Assembly: GCA_947652605.1 (NCBI GenBank)
Contig: OX393576.1
Span: forward strand, 59,248,966 to 59,312,965
DNA from: Elmis aenea
Lineage: Eukaryota; Arthropoda; Insecta; Coleoptera; Elmidae
Direction: 5' to 3'
DNA length: 64,000 nucleotides
Below the pieces are notes generated by a model that saw only the letters and a program-made list of their open reading frames with translations, searched no databases and was not told the origin of the DNA. The position numbers and the translations under genes were made by a program. Position 1 is the stretch's first letter, and each line of letters starts with the position of its first letter. Positions 23,701 through 38,700 of this stretch are shown one piece after another.

Positions 23701-26700
23701 TTTTTTAAATCTGGACCGCATCAAATCCGCATGGTGCATCATTGGTAGACTTGCCATAAATTTGGCAGTATAATAATTATATTTTTCCAATATTTTTTTG
23801 AGAAACCATGCTCCATTTAAGCGTTTTTATTTTTTTTGTCATATTTTTTTACAAGCAACATAACAATTTTGCTTTTATTGAGGCCTTTGGAATCTCCGCC
23901 TCAAAGATTTCGAACATAGTTTCGAAAAATCCTTGCCAAACTGGAAATTCTAAATGAAGCTTATCATAGTGCATGCCTAGTTTTGTATCACCAGAAATAT
24001 TTGTGTCCAGAAGTTAAGTAGGTATACACCGACTTCCATTTTATTTAGCAAATATATACAACACAATTACGACCAACTACATACATACATAGAAAAAAAA
24101 ATCTTGGGAAGCTGATTACACATAACGAAATTAATAGATAACTAAAAATATAATACACTTTTTTCTAACTACTGTCCATTTCAGTTTATGCATTTCAAAA
24201 TTTTAATGATTGTAAACAAAAGGTGCCCCAATAAGATATAAGCAAAAACGTAAAATGCAAATTGAAATTAAGCAACATTAATAGAAAATTTACATAAAAC
24301 TTCCGATTATTAAAATTGCAAGACTCCATTCACTCTGCTCTACTCTGCTCGTGTGAATTACTGCGTTTTCAAAGTTTGGGGTCCCTAAAATATCGACCTC
24401 GATCTTACTCAAGCCCATGTATATTGTTTACTTTAACTATTATTTGTCATATGCTTTCATTGTTCCTACGCCACTTACAACCGTAACAAAACTTGTAATA
24501 ATACAGCTAAAATTGTGAAGCTCGCCACTAATATACCCAACGTGAACTTTCATAATTTGTTCGTACACAGACCCTCAATCTGTAACCCATAAACCCGTGG
24601 GAAATGACCAATAAAACTTGGCCGACTCTGATAATTACAACGATTATATAAAATAAACACGAAACTTACTTAAAAAAAAAACGAAGAAATTTAAACTGTT
24701 TTCTAAATTGTCCAAGACACTTGGCATCAAAAAAGAGTTTAGAGTGTCCGTTGCCCGATAGTGCATATAGGTACTTTCCCTCTTTAGATCTGTCGGGATT
24801 TTGGGCGTTTGCAATATAATTGTCGAAAGTAACTCGAAACCAATCAGCATTAACCTAATCGAATGACTGCCCCTTCTACAAGGCTAGTATTCCATGCAAA
24901 CCACCATGCTCAAATTAATTGGTTTTCCATGAATATGGTCGCACGTTAAGCTAAAACCATCTTTGCATTATGAAATTTTATCACGAATACAGTTCTACGA
25001 AACTTCTTTTGTGTAAAGAGAATTAATTAACTTGAGAGGTAGTAAATAGTAAATGAAAATTCCTTGTAGTCGCGTAATTCTTGGATACAAGAAATTGTAC
25101 TTCAAATATTTTGACTTGGCGTCTACAAATAAAAAAGTTTTAAAAGATAATGTAAGGAGTTAAGTAAATCTGTACAACAAAACGCTTAAGTCATAAACAA
25201 ATTAGATAAAAACCATGTTCTTGATTGTCACTGCCTTTAAAACAGTAAATAAGTGTGTTTTGGTTTTGCCTAACGTACAAATTCAGTTTTTGATTTACAG
25301 CTTTTCCATTATTTGTTATAAAAACTATCATCATAGAAAAAAAAAAAAAAAGATTTACAAGTGTCCAAGATTACAGTGATTACCAAGATACAAATAAGTT
25401 CAATTATAAAGCACTTGTTATGAAATTTCTTGTAGAAATATTAAACCAGTTTAAAGACAAAAATAATTTAAACTTTTATCAAGCACCATTAATTTATTAT
25501 TTAAGAAGATAATGTTAGTTTCAATTCTTATGAATAGATAAATACTTACTTCAAAATCACCATGCTACAGAAACTAATATAGCTTACAACTTTTCTGTTT
25601 GATATATTCCTTTTTTTAAAAATTAATGATAATCGAGATTTTCGTTTTTTTAATAAACTTTCAGCTATTCTATGCAGGTGCTACTAAAATTCTCTTAACT
25701 TTATAAACTGTACAGTAGCACTTTAATACTTGTATAGTGTATACCAGTGGCGTGCGGTGACTTTTCAACCAGGGGATGCTGTCCAAAAAAACGAACAATT
25801 TATTTTTTTTTAAATGAATTTTATTCTACGATCTTTTTTTACAAAATTCGTCTATAGCAACATCATACAATCTTTTTTCATTTTTCATATTTAGCAACAA
25901 TTTTTTTTCGATTGATATTAAAGCGAGAGCAGACAGTCTATCGTCATTTTGGCTGCTTCTGGTGAATGTTTTTATTCTTTTCATTGTCGAAAACGATCGT
26001 TCAGCCGATGCGCTCTTGAAAGGTATAGTGCAAATTAATTGTATTAATTTAAATACTTCTGTCAAAACATCTTTTAGCTCATCTTTCACAATTAATTCTT
26101 TTATGCAATTTATAGATTTTAAATGAAAGTCGGGAGTTGAGTACAAGTAAACTTACGACTTTTTAACTTCATAAAATCGAAGTATTTTCTATAAGTTGGC
26201 TGAAGTGATTGTAATAGAAAATCCGGAAAATTCTTTTCATATTCTTTAAATTTTCAATCAAAAATTGCAATTATTATTAACCACAGTTTCATCCATATTA
26301 TGGGTCGTATTAAATAATAATCAAAATTCTAAGTAACGAAACAGTGAACTAAAAATAGAGTTAAGCTTATTTAAATAGAAGAAGCTTGATTTAAAGAAAG
26401 TAAACAAAAATCAATTTACAACGGTAATGATTATTTTGTAGCGTGCGGTAATATCAATCGAGTGCGGCTGCCCTACCATATAATAGTTGCCCCACACAGA
26501 GGAACCATGAGAGTAATCGCTTCCCGTAGCTGTTAAGTAAAGCAACGATGCGGGCAATAGACTAGGGACTGCATCGCAGTGCGCATGCGCCAAGAACGCC
26601 AATTTCGAATCCACAATCAGAAACGCATCCCTCAGTCGGGCTCACAATCGCTAGCGCTGTGCATCGCACACATTTAGTCAGCCGCTCGCTGGATGTAGAT

Positions 26701-29700
26701 TATATAACGCAAATTTTCGAGCAGGCAAAACATCGTATATAATAAATAAAATTATCACGTAACAAAAAATAAAATCAAAGCGAAATAAAGCTACACGCAA
26801 TTAAAATATGATACGGAAAAAAATATTCTTGACGTGAATTTTAGGGGATGCGCCGCATCCAACGCATCCATGGACCGCACGCCGCTGGTGTATACCCTTT
26901 TAGTCTAAGTTACGCCTGATAGGCGGGGGAGCAAAATTAAAAGAATTAATTTAATTAAAACAAAGTTAAGGCAAATTGAGTTTTTGTGTTTTAATTTTAA
27001 TAAACTATTTGTGCTAATCTTATCTTTTAACTGTCTACCTATAATTTAGTTTAATTATTTAAAATATAAATATTAACGATGTAATTAAAATTATTTAACT
27101 GTGTTGTTGTTTAAATTTTCTAGAGTTGTAAAATAGAACAATAAATTTTTTAATGTTCATAAGAAATACGATTATTAAAATTTAACTGTACAAAGCGATG
27201 CATATCATCAATATATGCATTCATTACACGATTAATAAATTAATATTACTGGAGAAAACAAAAAAAAATTCGAAAGTGATTCAATATATCTGATCGCATA
27301 GCTGTACAGTGATTCGCTGGCATTTTACTAAACAAGTAAATAGTGGACCAACACCTTTCGATTGTTTTGGAAATTTAAACGTAGGTACATACCTACCTTT
27401 CTAAAAATAAAAGAGTGGCATTTATGAAAATGCATTGAATGCACACTTATATACACACATAACAACGTATAACGGACAACCACTTTACATTATATCGTAC
27501 TTTGGGGGACATTCTACTTTTACCGGATTGTTTTACTACATTGTTGTTGCAATTGAGGCCACAATATAATTATAAATGAGAATTAATGAAAAAAAGTGCA
27601 GTTCAGTGCATACCAAACTGTAAAAAAAAAACAAATATATAAATACCTATGTAGAATATTCTGAATATATGTACATATAAATTAATTTATTAAAATAACT
27701 TCATATAGTTTAAATTTTCTGCCAGTCGCTCAATTTTTTTGTAATATGATGAAAAAATTACAGGCTTTAGCGTCATTTTTTTTCTAATAAAGTATTTGGT
27801 ACGAAAATGTTTTATAGTAAATCCTAAAAAATGTTGGTATTTTAAAAATTGGATGACGCTACACCTAACGTAAAATTATTTGCATGGCTTTTTAAAAGTT
27901 ATCAGTCTGTTATCCCTACAAATCAAATTAATTGTTAAAATGACATTCTTGAATGTCGTACAATTTTATTAGTTGTAGTTATTAATCACATAAATAAGTC
28001 AATCTATAATAAACATGTAACTGAATTTTCCTTTGCGTGCCAAGCGCTTGATTGTATATTTTGTTGTAAGCTATTGATTAATAGCAACGCTTTATCAGTT
28101 TTTATCACACAGTTTAGAAATGCTAAAGCTATAACTAGTTTACTCTTCAGTAAGCATGTGACGTGGCTTTATTATTTAGAATGCGTTTTTCATTCGCTTT
28201 TTATCAATGCTTGACTTATGGTTTGCTATGGTCGAATCACTTTTACATAGTTTCAAATAAAATAAAACTAAATGTATGCAGAAAACTATTCTTGCAGCAA
28301 GAAGAAAATATACAATCGACCATTTTAAGCTCTTAAAAATACCTTTTTTAATTTTAGCTTTGTTTTTATAACTATGAAACGCAGTGGCGTATGGTGACTT
28401 TTTGGGGCCTGATGTTAATTACATTTCAGAGGCCCCTAGTAGTATATTATTGGGGGGGGGGGAAATCGGTTGTCTAAGGATGGGACAAATTATAAAAATA
28501 ATGGTATGTAATAGATAACAAAAAAATTTATTCTTAGCAACAAACATAAATATAAAAATAAATAAATAATGAGTAAGATTTTGGGCTCCCCCACTGATAG
28601 GGGGCCTGATGTTTCAGCATCATAAGCATCCCTATAAATCCGCCACTGATGAAACGACATACAGGCACGAAGATAAAACCGAGTTAATTTAAAGCAGTTC
28701 AAAAATGGCTAATACGGCTTTTTTAAAGATTGCAAATCTTGGTCAGCAGTTTCTTTAAAAACAACCAAAATTAGCACTTTTGTTTTCAAAACAAAGTTGT
28801 AAAAGCCGAAATATATGTCGTTGAAATAAATAAACAAGGCCCAAGACACTTCCAAACAATTCTGACTTGTATAAAGCACCTACTCGAATTGCAATTGGCA
28901 AAGACGACGCCATCTGAATGAATACTTTAGTTTGCTAAAGAACCATTAGCGTGGGAACAAAATATTTAGACGTTATAAATAAATGCGAAACAATGGCAAA
29001 TTTTACCGGAGAGATATTAAATAAATCTAGATTAACCTACAAAAATTATTAACGCGGATATTAATTTCACACGATTACGCAAACTTAAAATTGGTATGAT
29101 AAAATAACAATAGACTAGACTAGACGACTAAAGGTGGTTACTAAACGCAGGCTCGGAATTGATGTTTTTACCCGGCTGCGAGTAGATCATGCCCAGGTGT
29201 GTACTTAAAAAAAGATTTTTTGAGTATTTTGCTTATCGATCTCAAATAATTTTCATATTTTATAGCAAATTAATTATTTAAGGTTTACTTAACGACTATT
29301 AATTACAAAACATGGGGTCAGGACTCTATACACTATACAGGATGATGCAAAATCAGGTAAAACCAGTTGAGGCAAAAACTGAAGACGTGGTAAAAAAAAT
29401 TGAAGATTTGGTCGTGTCAGATCGGCCAGGGAAGTTGGGGTATCCGAATCAACTCTTTGGAAAGTTTAGCACGACGATTTGGGCATGAAAAAAGTGTCCG
29501 TCCGTTAAATTCCAAGACTCCCTTACGCCCGAGCAAAAACTTTGTGAGGATTTTTCCCCAATTTTTTAAATCGTTTCACATGCTGATAAGAGCTTTTTCT
29601 ACGATTTGTTGCCGGGAATGAGACTTAAGCGTATCACTGGGATCCTCCTACCAAACAACAATCTATGCAGTGGGTTCACAAAGGTTTGTCTCCCAAAAAC

Positions 29701-32700
29701 AAAAGCCAAAACACACTTTATGGGGCGAGGAATATATGAAAACAGGCATTATAATCAATTTAAGACTCGTAAATAGCTTTTTTTCACTACTAGTAATATA
29801 GCGTAGCATTATGACGTATATTAGAATGCCGTGAAATTCAATTTCTCTACCTATGCATGGTTACAGGTAAACAATTTTTCATTATTAACCACTGGTGAAT
29901 AATGAACAAATTTATATTTTTTGATAATGCTGTTGTAGTTTTAAAGAAAAAAAAATTATAGGACGATTTAGTATGATGGAGAAATTCTCTTTATTGGTAT
30001 TTTAGCATTTAAAACGTTGTTTAAATAAATTAATTTAATTTTAAAAACTTTGGTGTATTTAAATAACACGACTTTCGCGCCGAAATAAATGACGGTTGTC
30101 AATATCCACACGGTCGATTGACACAACGTAAAAAAGAAAAGTTTTAATAATGTCAGTATTTTAGATGAAACCATCGCTTAAAAACAATGTTTTTTAATAA
30201 CAATAGTGATTTAGCAAGATGAGTAACACGCAGATTCAATATTTCTATAGAATAGATAGGTACTTAACTTTTTATATTTTAGGTTAGAAAGTGCGTGCAT
30301 AACATAAATGGGTTTGTCTTACTAGTAGTGAAAAAAATAGTTTATACACCACGGTAGAGAAGTCTTATAGCCTTCGGGCCCTTACATCACTCGGCGCTTC
30401 GCGCCTCGTGATCTAATCTGAGCCCTCAGGCTATAATAGTTGACTTCTCTACCTTGGTATATAATATACTATTCTTTACGACTTGATTATTAGCAAATGC
30501 ATTTTTCGTTCAGCAATACAATCACAGCTTTTGACTCATTGTCAGTGAAACTCTGGGTCAGAGCGGCTCTGTTCCACCAGTAATGATAAAGTAAGCATAA
30601 AGTATGGGTAACTTAAACGACATTTGCCAATCACACAATTAGTTAAATTGCTACCTTATTGCTATTGTTTACATTTACAAACCGCACTAGAATATTTCAA
30701 TTGTTTATCCTCGCCGGTAGCTTATTAAATGCGAACAAGTTTAACAGCAATTTCACGTCACACGGGATCTATTTCGAGACACCTACAATAATCTCAACGT
30801 CATACGTGTTTACAGACTACTGGTTTTGTGCTAATTAAATTTGAAACACTTATAGTGCACAATGATCCCTATAACTTGTAAAATAAAACCAATTTTTTAA
30901 TAAAAGGTGCCCTACAACAAAAATACTCAAAAGCGCCCTCATAAAAAATTGTAAATATTAACACATACTTAAAATTCAGTTGCCACGCCAACCAAAATCA
31001 TTACATTTTTTAAAAGTAACTTGGGATACCCAATTTATCTTTAAAACGGAAACGTTTTTATCAATCTATCGATTTATTGATAGTTTATCAGTACATTTGA
31101 TGGCGTCAAATACATTCAACCCACTGACTAATTTATCGATTAGTATGAGATAATAGATAATCACAAATTGATGGCTGCGATCTGACATTTTCTTCTCAAA
31201 ATTAAACCCTGTTGTGCATGTACTATTGTTTTATTAATGTATAAAATTGAATGAAAAATCTCGAAAGATACAAAATCAACAGACAATAATCACATCAACC
31301 TGATGAAAGTGGTTTTTGTCTGTGTGAACACTCAAAAATTATATTAATAAATGCTCAAGTGTAGAATATAGGACTGTCAGATAAATATAAAGGATCTTTT
31401 ATTAAAAATAACAAAAATTAATTATCTGCAAATATTGTCATTAGAAGTTTAAGAATTACGTTAAAGTGATTCAATTTGCACTAATTGTGTTTAAATGCAG
31501 GGTGCACCAATTAATTCGGCCCAATACTAGATACTAAGCGAGCGAGCGACACAAGCAAGAGCGAGCATTCGTTCGCATTCGCTGGTGGTCGGAAACAAAT
31601 GTTCGGGTTTGGTCCAAATTGGACGATCATTTTCATGTTCGTTGTCGATCCATGTGCTCGCCATGGCTGATAAGAGTAGTCGCATGCGCTTTACGCAAGT
31701 CCGAGCGCGAGCGATCATACACTTGCTCGCTAACAACGTCGTTCTCACCGCCTGAGCATTCGCAGAAAACATCGTTCGCACTTCCTCGCTCGCTTGGTAT
31801 GGATCCAGCTTTAGAAATCCGGATAACTTAGAAAAAGTTACATATAATAGAGCTCAATTTGTAGTGATATTCATGTTCTGAAAAAGGCACCAAGCTGGTG
31901 AGCTGTTCTAGAACAGTTAGCGATCAGATGCTAACCTGGTGTAGACAGCAGCTCGCTAGTTCGAAGAAGGTTCGCTCTTAAGGCAGTACAGTTCGCGAAA
32001 TGCTATATAACAGTTTACGAACTTCTAATTTTGGTCTGTGCGAGGCTTTAGATATTTAATTGATAAGATTTTTATCTCTTTTTAAAATTGTGAATTAAAG
32101 TATGTTTTTTTGTAACAATTTCACTTCCCATGCAAAATTTGAAACTTATATTTATCCAGGTGTAAGCGGGACCTTTTTTTAAAATACACTTATTTCTAGT
32201 AAGAAAACTTTTGTTTTCTTGGACAATTACGCCTCATTACTGCAAAATTAATCGGCGACATGATAGGTGTGTTTTGCAGAATCAGAAAGAAATGAATTGT
32301 GTTTTGTCCTCAATAATTATCAAATTATCATAGCTGTTAAACAAGTGTCAACAAAAATACTATCAAGCAACCTAGCAACAAAGTAAATTAAAGAATGCCG
32401 ATAAAACATTTTCGATGTCATACACCGCCACCTTTGACGTTTATTAGCATATGTGCACGACCTAGTCAACACTGTAAGTTGGCCACGGGTCGATTGTCAT
32501 CTGTGATTTTTTTAAATAGTCTGCGTTAGATAAAATCTTTTACAAAAGCAAAGTATACCGAGGCAATATAAATATGTTTTTAACATATTTACAATCCTTT
32601 ATTATCAGTAATCTTCGAGTAAACAATACGTTTTATATTGCTAAGCGACTACTAGCGAATAAAAGTAGGTTTGTTACTTTAATAGAAGTGCAAATTACCC

Positions 32701-35700
32701 TACATTCAAAAACACTAATGGTTAGTATAACACAAAACACGAACTTTTTATTTAAATGAACTACATTAATGGCATTTCTCCTTTAAGTCTTCAATAAAAA
32801 TGGCAAACAATACATTTAAACCTACGTCCTACCTACGGGATAATTGAAGGTAGCTTGATCAAAAAGGAGAGAGAGGGAAAGGGAAGCTGACGAAAAGTAG
32901 ATTTACTGTTTCTGAATTTTAAATGAATCGGCAAGTAGTAACACATTTTGTGAATCAATTTACAGCAAAACACTTGAAGTGTTAAAATAAATAGCAAACA
33001 CAACATTGTTTAGTTTTTAGGTACAGTTAGTCATCCCACATTTTTATACTTAAAAGATTCTGACCTAGTCTTGGCGACAAACAACTAACGTATTAAGTTA
33101 TTGATACATTAAATTGCACTAAACTGTTTATAAAAGTTAAGTAAATATTAGAAAATTACAAAAACTTTGACACATCCAATGCTAAATTTTAAGTAAAAAA
33201 TAACTGTCTAGCTAGGTAAAAATAAATTCAAAAATGTAGCTCTTTCAGATAAGAAATCCTTAAAATAAAAAAAATGTAAATGCAAAAAGCATCCCTAATT
33301 CACCTAACTTAACTTGCACATATTATACTGTACTTCTATAAAATAAAATAGTTTACTTGTTTGTTATAATTAACAAAAAATATTCAAAGTCGTACAATGT
33401 CAGATCAAATATCAACAAATTGCACATTTTTTGAAACTGGCTAACATTGCAAGATTTGCCAAACACAGAACGTTAACAACGTTTTTAATACGATCATTAC
33501 CATAACAATAGAATCATGCAGATTTCTGCTATTGGCATATCTTTGTAGATGAGAGAGCTGCACCCACAAAATTCAAGGAATTCAGCAGACCCTCATTTCA
33601 ATTCAGCACAAAACATACGCCTAAAATACCTAGAGGAAGGATCGCCTCCGATTGAACTCAACTTACTTGACTTATAAGTTCATCTTAAGGCTTAGGTTTA
33701 TAAAAATTGCCTAAGTCGACGATTTCGGTAAGCCTTCTTTAGAAGTAGCCTGGGTACTTAGCAAAGTAAAAAACAACAAGAGAACATTTTGCTCCTCATC
33801 AATCCAGAAAAAAAAATTGATGGGAATCTTAAGTGGCTCAACAAATTCTGATGGCATCAGCTAAAGGAATTTTAGAAATAATCGTTACTTACAAATCGAA
33901 AGAGGTACCAGACAAGTCAACGAAAAGCTAAAACAACCAACTGGCCATCACGTCAAAAGATTATGAAGAATCTAAATACTCAAATACGAGGGTCAGTCCA
34001 TAAGTAGCTTTCCCTTTTTTTTTTCTCTCCCGACTAACGACATCTCGCGGGCTGTGCTAGCGCTTAAGAGGTAAAAAACAAATAATCGCTCGAAATTCAA
34101 AATTGGACACGCTGGATAATGGAGTTTTCACGTTTAGACGCAATTTAATAAAAGCTGCGATGACGTATCCTAACCTAACTGTCGGAGCCCTACCAGTAAA
34201 GTCTAATAAAAGTTTTAAGCGCTCGCAGAAGCCCGCGAGATATCGTTAGTCGAGAAAAAAAAAAGGAAACTTACTTATGGACTGTCCCTCGTATTAAATT
34301 GGTTGATAAAGAAAGTATATTTTAAATTTAAAATAATATCGAAAATACTACGGTGCCCCATACTGAATTAGTGAACTTGCAGGTAGGCCAAGCCAAAACT
34401 AATAATTTTTTTGCAATTCTCGTAAACAATTAAACAATAATTATTAACAATCTGTCCGTATAACTTGCCTCAAAATAAATTATTAGATCCCAAACGAGCT
34501 GTTACAATTTTTGTGGCTTTACTTAAGTACCGAATATTATCAAAAGTAGACTAAACAAAGTAATTAATCATATATCTAACTGTAAATCCAACTATAAATA
34601 GTATAAATTTTCGAGATAGCTAAATTATAAGTTCGTATCGACTAAATTTGCGTTTAATACGTTTAGTACCGGACCAAACTTTTTAAAATAGTATTTAACC
34701 ATAAACATGGCTGCCTTTATTTAAATGTGGGACTAGGTCATTCTACCTTACTACGTAAACTGACTTGTTTATTACTAGTAATTTCGCTGATTTGAATATA
34801 AAAATTATGGACGTTAATTCGACGTATAATCAACAAAAAAATAGCGTCAAAAACTTTTAATAAAGACAAAAGGGCGGGCTAGCAGTGTGAGTGCGCTTTT
34901 GAAAAATATTATGGTTATGCAAAGCTGAACGGCAAACGTTTAGTATTCTATTATAAAAATTATTTAATAAGATAGTTATTTTAATTTGCATTTATAAAAA
35001 TATGCACACGCGACTGATGTACTTTTATCAAATGTATGGTAAAAAAATATGTAACACAAATATTACAAAGCTATAAAAACTTACGTAGACAAAATGCCAT
35101 TTTAATGAACATTTTCAAATGCAATTTAGATAACGTCAAAGTATAACGAAATACGTAGAATTGTGTTTCAACAATCACTATAAAAAAAGCTACGATTACT
35201 ATATTATCTAAAGAAAACAAAGTAAATACTGAAATATATAACTACCTACTGTTTTTCGATATACATGGTGTCAGCATAGGGATTTCGTAAACGGCAAGAG
35301 ATACAGTGTTGGTTAAATGAGTCAAAATGATCTATGATTTGAGAGCAATTATTCCATTAAAAAAGTCTTGAAAAAATTTATAGTTTTTGCGCTATTCATT
35401 AAAAACAAAAAATATGACGTTTTCGATTTTTGCTTGTATTTTTCGACATTATTAGTACACTTTTTTTGCGTAGCATTTAAATTTGTTAATAAATTTTATC
35501 TATCTTCATTTGTTTTTGTTATTTTAACATCAACTTTCTTATTTTAAATACGGGACGTAGTTGGCTATGACACCATTAAAAAGAGATTTTTTTCTCGTTT
35601 CATTGATAAATGGGTGGTTAGATTTATCTTTAAAAATAAGTAAGTTATTGCAATATATTTGTATTTGTTAAGTTTAATCAAAGTGGCAATTGAGAAACAA

Positions 35701-38700
35701 AACAAAACATCACATAAATAAACTAGCTGTACTTAATTAAACACAAAGAAACCTAAATAATTTAAGATATTTTTAAAATTACATAATAATTTATGATTTT
35801 CCAATTACTATTACTATGGAATCTAAATTATAAGATGCGTTTAAAGTGTAGCCCCTTCTCCATGGACAATACAAATTTGAAATCTGCACTTTGTAGATAA
35901 TAATGTTTTCCTAAGTATATTTCTTTTTATTTGATAAACTTTTGTTAAACTAGCCAATCTTAATTCTTTAATGGTGTTCAACTGTCTTTTTATGATTAGC
36001 TGTTTTAAGAAAATTTCTGTATCTCTTACCGTTTACGAGATCCTCATGCTGTTCACGTTAACTGGGACAACCTGTATAAATATGTTCATAAAAAACGCAA
36101 ATATTTTACACATTTATACAGAAAATTAATGAATATTTTGGGAGATGCGAAGTATTAATATTTGTAACTTTAAGTTAACTGTTTAAACAAAATCGACAAG
36201 CTTACTTAAAAATTGTTTTGAAAGCCACGTGACGATAATTATAAACAACTTATTTAAAAACTGGTTATTGCATACAGAATATCAATCGGTAAAACTATTC
36301 CACAAAAAAATCTAAATATTTTAAGCACAACATGAACATTTTTTAAAGTTTGATTCGGTTTTCATTTAATTGTTATTACAACGGTATACAAGTTTTTTTT
36401 TTATTGCTTTGCATGAATAATAAGTTGTTACGAGACATTTCACAATCGATTAGGTAACACAGAAATAGCAAAATTATTAAATTTTACGTAAAATACTAAA
36501 TACTAAAATAAATCTGACAGTAATAATCGAAGCTGTACATACTAAAAACCCAATTTATTTATTTTTTTTAAAAATCAAAACGTGATTGTGATTTATAAGG
36601 TTAACGTTCTTACCACAAAACGGAGACAAGTTCTCGAAAAAATGCAGTTAATTATTAAATAATTGGAAAATAATCAGAAACACATTCGAAAATGGGTATT
36701 ATTCGTCCTTGAGATGCAGACTCAAACGATAAATGGAAGATCAGGACGCTCGAAAGTGAAACTTAATTAATCCAAACGTCTGCTATGCTAGAGAAAGGTT
36801 GTTTTTCATTAAATTGTACGAGGTGCTCTGAACAAACGTAATGCGTCATGTGGTAAGCAACAAACAGACTGAAAAGGTTAACAGCAGCTAAATATCAGCT
36901 GCCAGTTTGTGTATTTGTCGTAATCACAGTGATTTTTCATCATCGGTGCATTATTTCTGCAAAAAAATTCAATACAAATCGCTTCAATTAGTTTCTACAT
37001 CAATCTTAAAGTTTTCTAAATGTTTTGAACGAATCGTAGGTTTACAACTGGCTTTATAATTAATTTTTCATAAAAAAAACATTTCGCAAATAACCCTCGT
37101 CTCGTATTTATTTAAATTTGTTTAAGTCGTCTTCAACAGAACAGATTTTCTCGCATTTTAAGCTTGTATTTGCACCTGTATTTTCAAAAATGGTACTGGT
37201 AGACCCCCTTTAAGCTTTTCTTTTTGGTTATGCTCACAAACATGCACGTTTTATTTAGAACAATGTGGAATTAAAAAAAAATGCCATGAAGAAGTTTTTA
37301 CAGAATTAGAAACTTATACGAATAAAAGATTGCAGTCACAAAACAAAAATTTAATTTTCCAGATTTTTCAGTGTTGTTAATTTGCATAAAATTGAGCAGT
37401 TTTGCCGATGAAAACCTAGGGTCTACTCTAATAGTAATCAAGATCCCAATGGTCGTCCTAGAATTTGAATAGGACTTTATGTAATTCTTTGGTATTTTTA
37501 GGAAAATTTGCTTCACCTGTCAAATTTGCGTTTTCAACCAATCACTAATCTTAAATCTTCTAGAGACTACCAATAGAAGCATCATTATACGGTAGTAATT
37601 TTACATTCCCCTGTCAGATGTTGATCCTCCTGTCAAATTGGCGACGACTTGTCGAGTTTGTTACTCAGATTTCCTAGAAACGACCAATAAACATAATCAT
37701 ACACTGATAATATCCTTTTCGCAATTCACAGTTTTTTATGCGTTTATTGGTCGTTTCTATGAAATCTGAGTTTGTGATTGGTAGAAAATATAAATTTGAA
37801 AAGGGAATTTAATATTTTGGTCTTGATAATTTTGTGACGAATTTCGGCGACCAGTAGCGTTACTTTAATATAGATTAAACCACACCCCTGACGCACCACT
37901 CTGACAGTACTTGTAAAATTTGACATAACATACATTATGTCTGTACCTACATATTAAATATTTGGTTCATTAATTTTTATTTAAATATAATTCTTGAATT
38001 GAAAATTGGTTATAAATGATCGATTAATAATAACAATCGCAGTCAGTAGTAGGTATAGGTACTTTATTTTATCTAAATTAAACAAAATTTAAATTTGACA
38101 GGTAGGTTAGGTGAAGGAAATTTTCTGACAAAATATAACTCGTGCATTGCAAATAATCTATAATTTTTGACAAATCTTCAAAAAATTACTCGTGCACGTC
38201 GTGCACTCGTGTTTTTTTCAGCTCTACTTGTATTCGGGCATATTTGCCAAAAATTATCGATAATTTTCAATGCACTCGTTATATTACTACTGATAATTAA
38301 AAAGAAAGAAATATTAAAACATGAAAATTTTTCCTTAAGAATTGCGATCAACTTTTAACATCTAAACTAACTTTAACTCGCACTATTTGGAAATAAATAT
38401 GCGAAATTTTAGCGTACGCATACACAAATTAATGATCATTTAAAGACGAGATAGGGGCTTCTGGTATTGTGGAAATTTGGTTTGAACAGACGAGGCCCGG
38501 CGGTGAATTATGAAAGGAACAAGCGATGCGGAAGGTAACATGGGGAGAACAAAAGCATGTAAATCTTGTCGAGTTTAGAGACTAAAGCGAGAAATATCGT
38601 GTTAAATTATTCATCTTATTCAAGTACATGCAAGCGACAAAGTTAGATATTTGTGCACGTTAAAAGGTTTAGGCCTTTGATTCTGTTATTAGACACTTAC

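Noticed and set aside
28451..28461. Run of G as a possible G-quadruplex
   Set aside because: It is a single homopolymer run inside a MITE without further G-tracts.
31527..31831. Frames of 84 (minus) and 70 (plus) codons
   Set aside because: They come from GAGCGA/GCTCGC-rich repeats in opposite strands and resemble no known protein.
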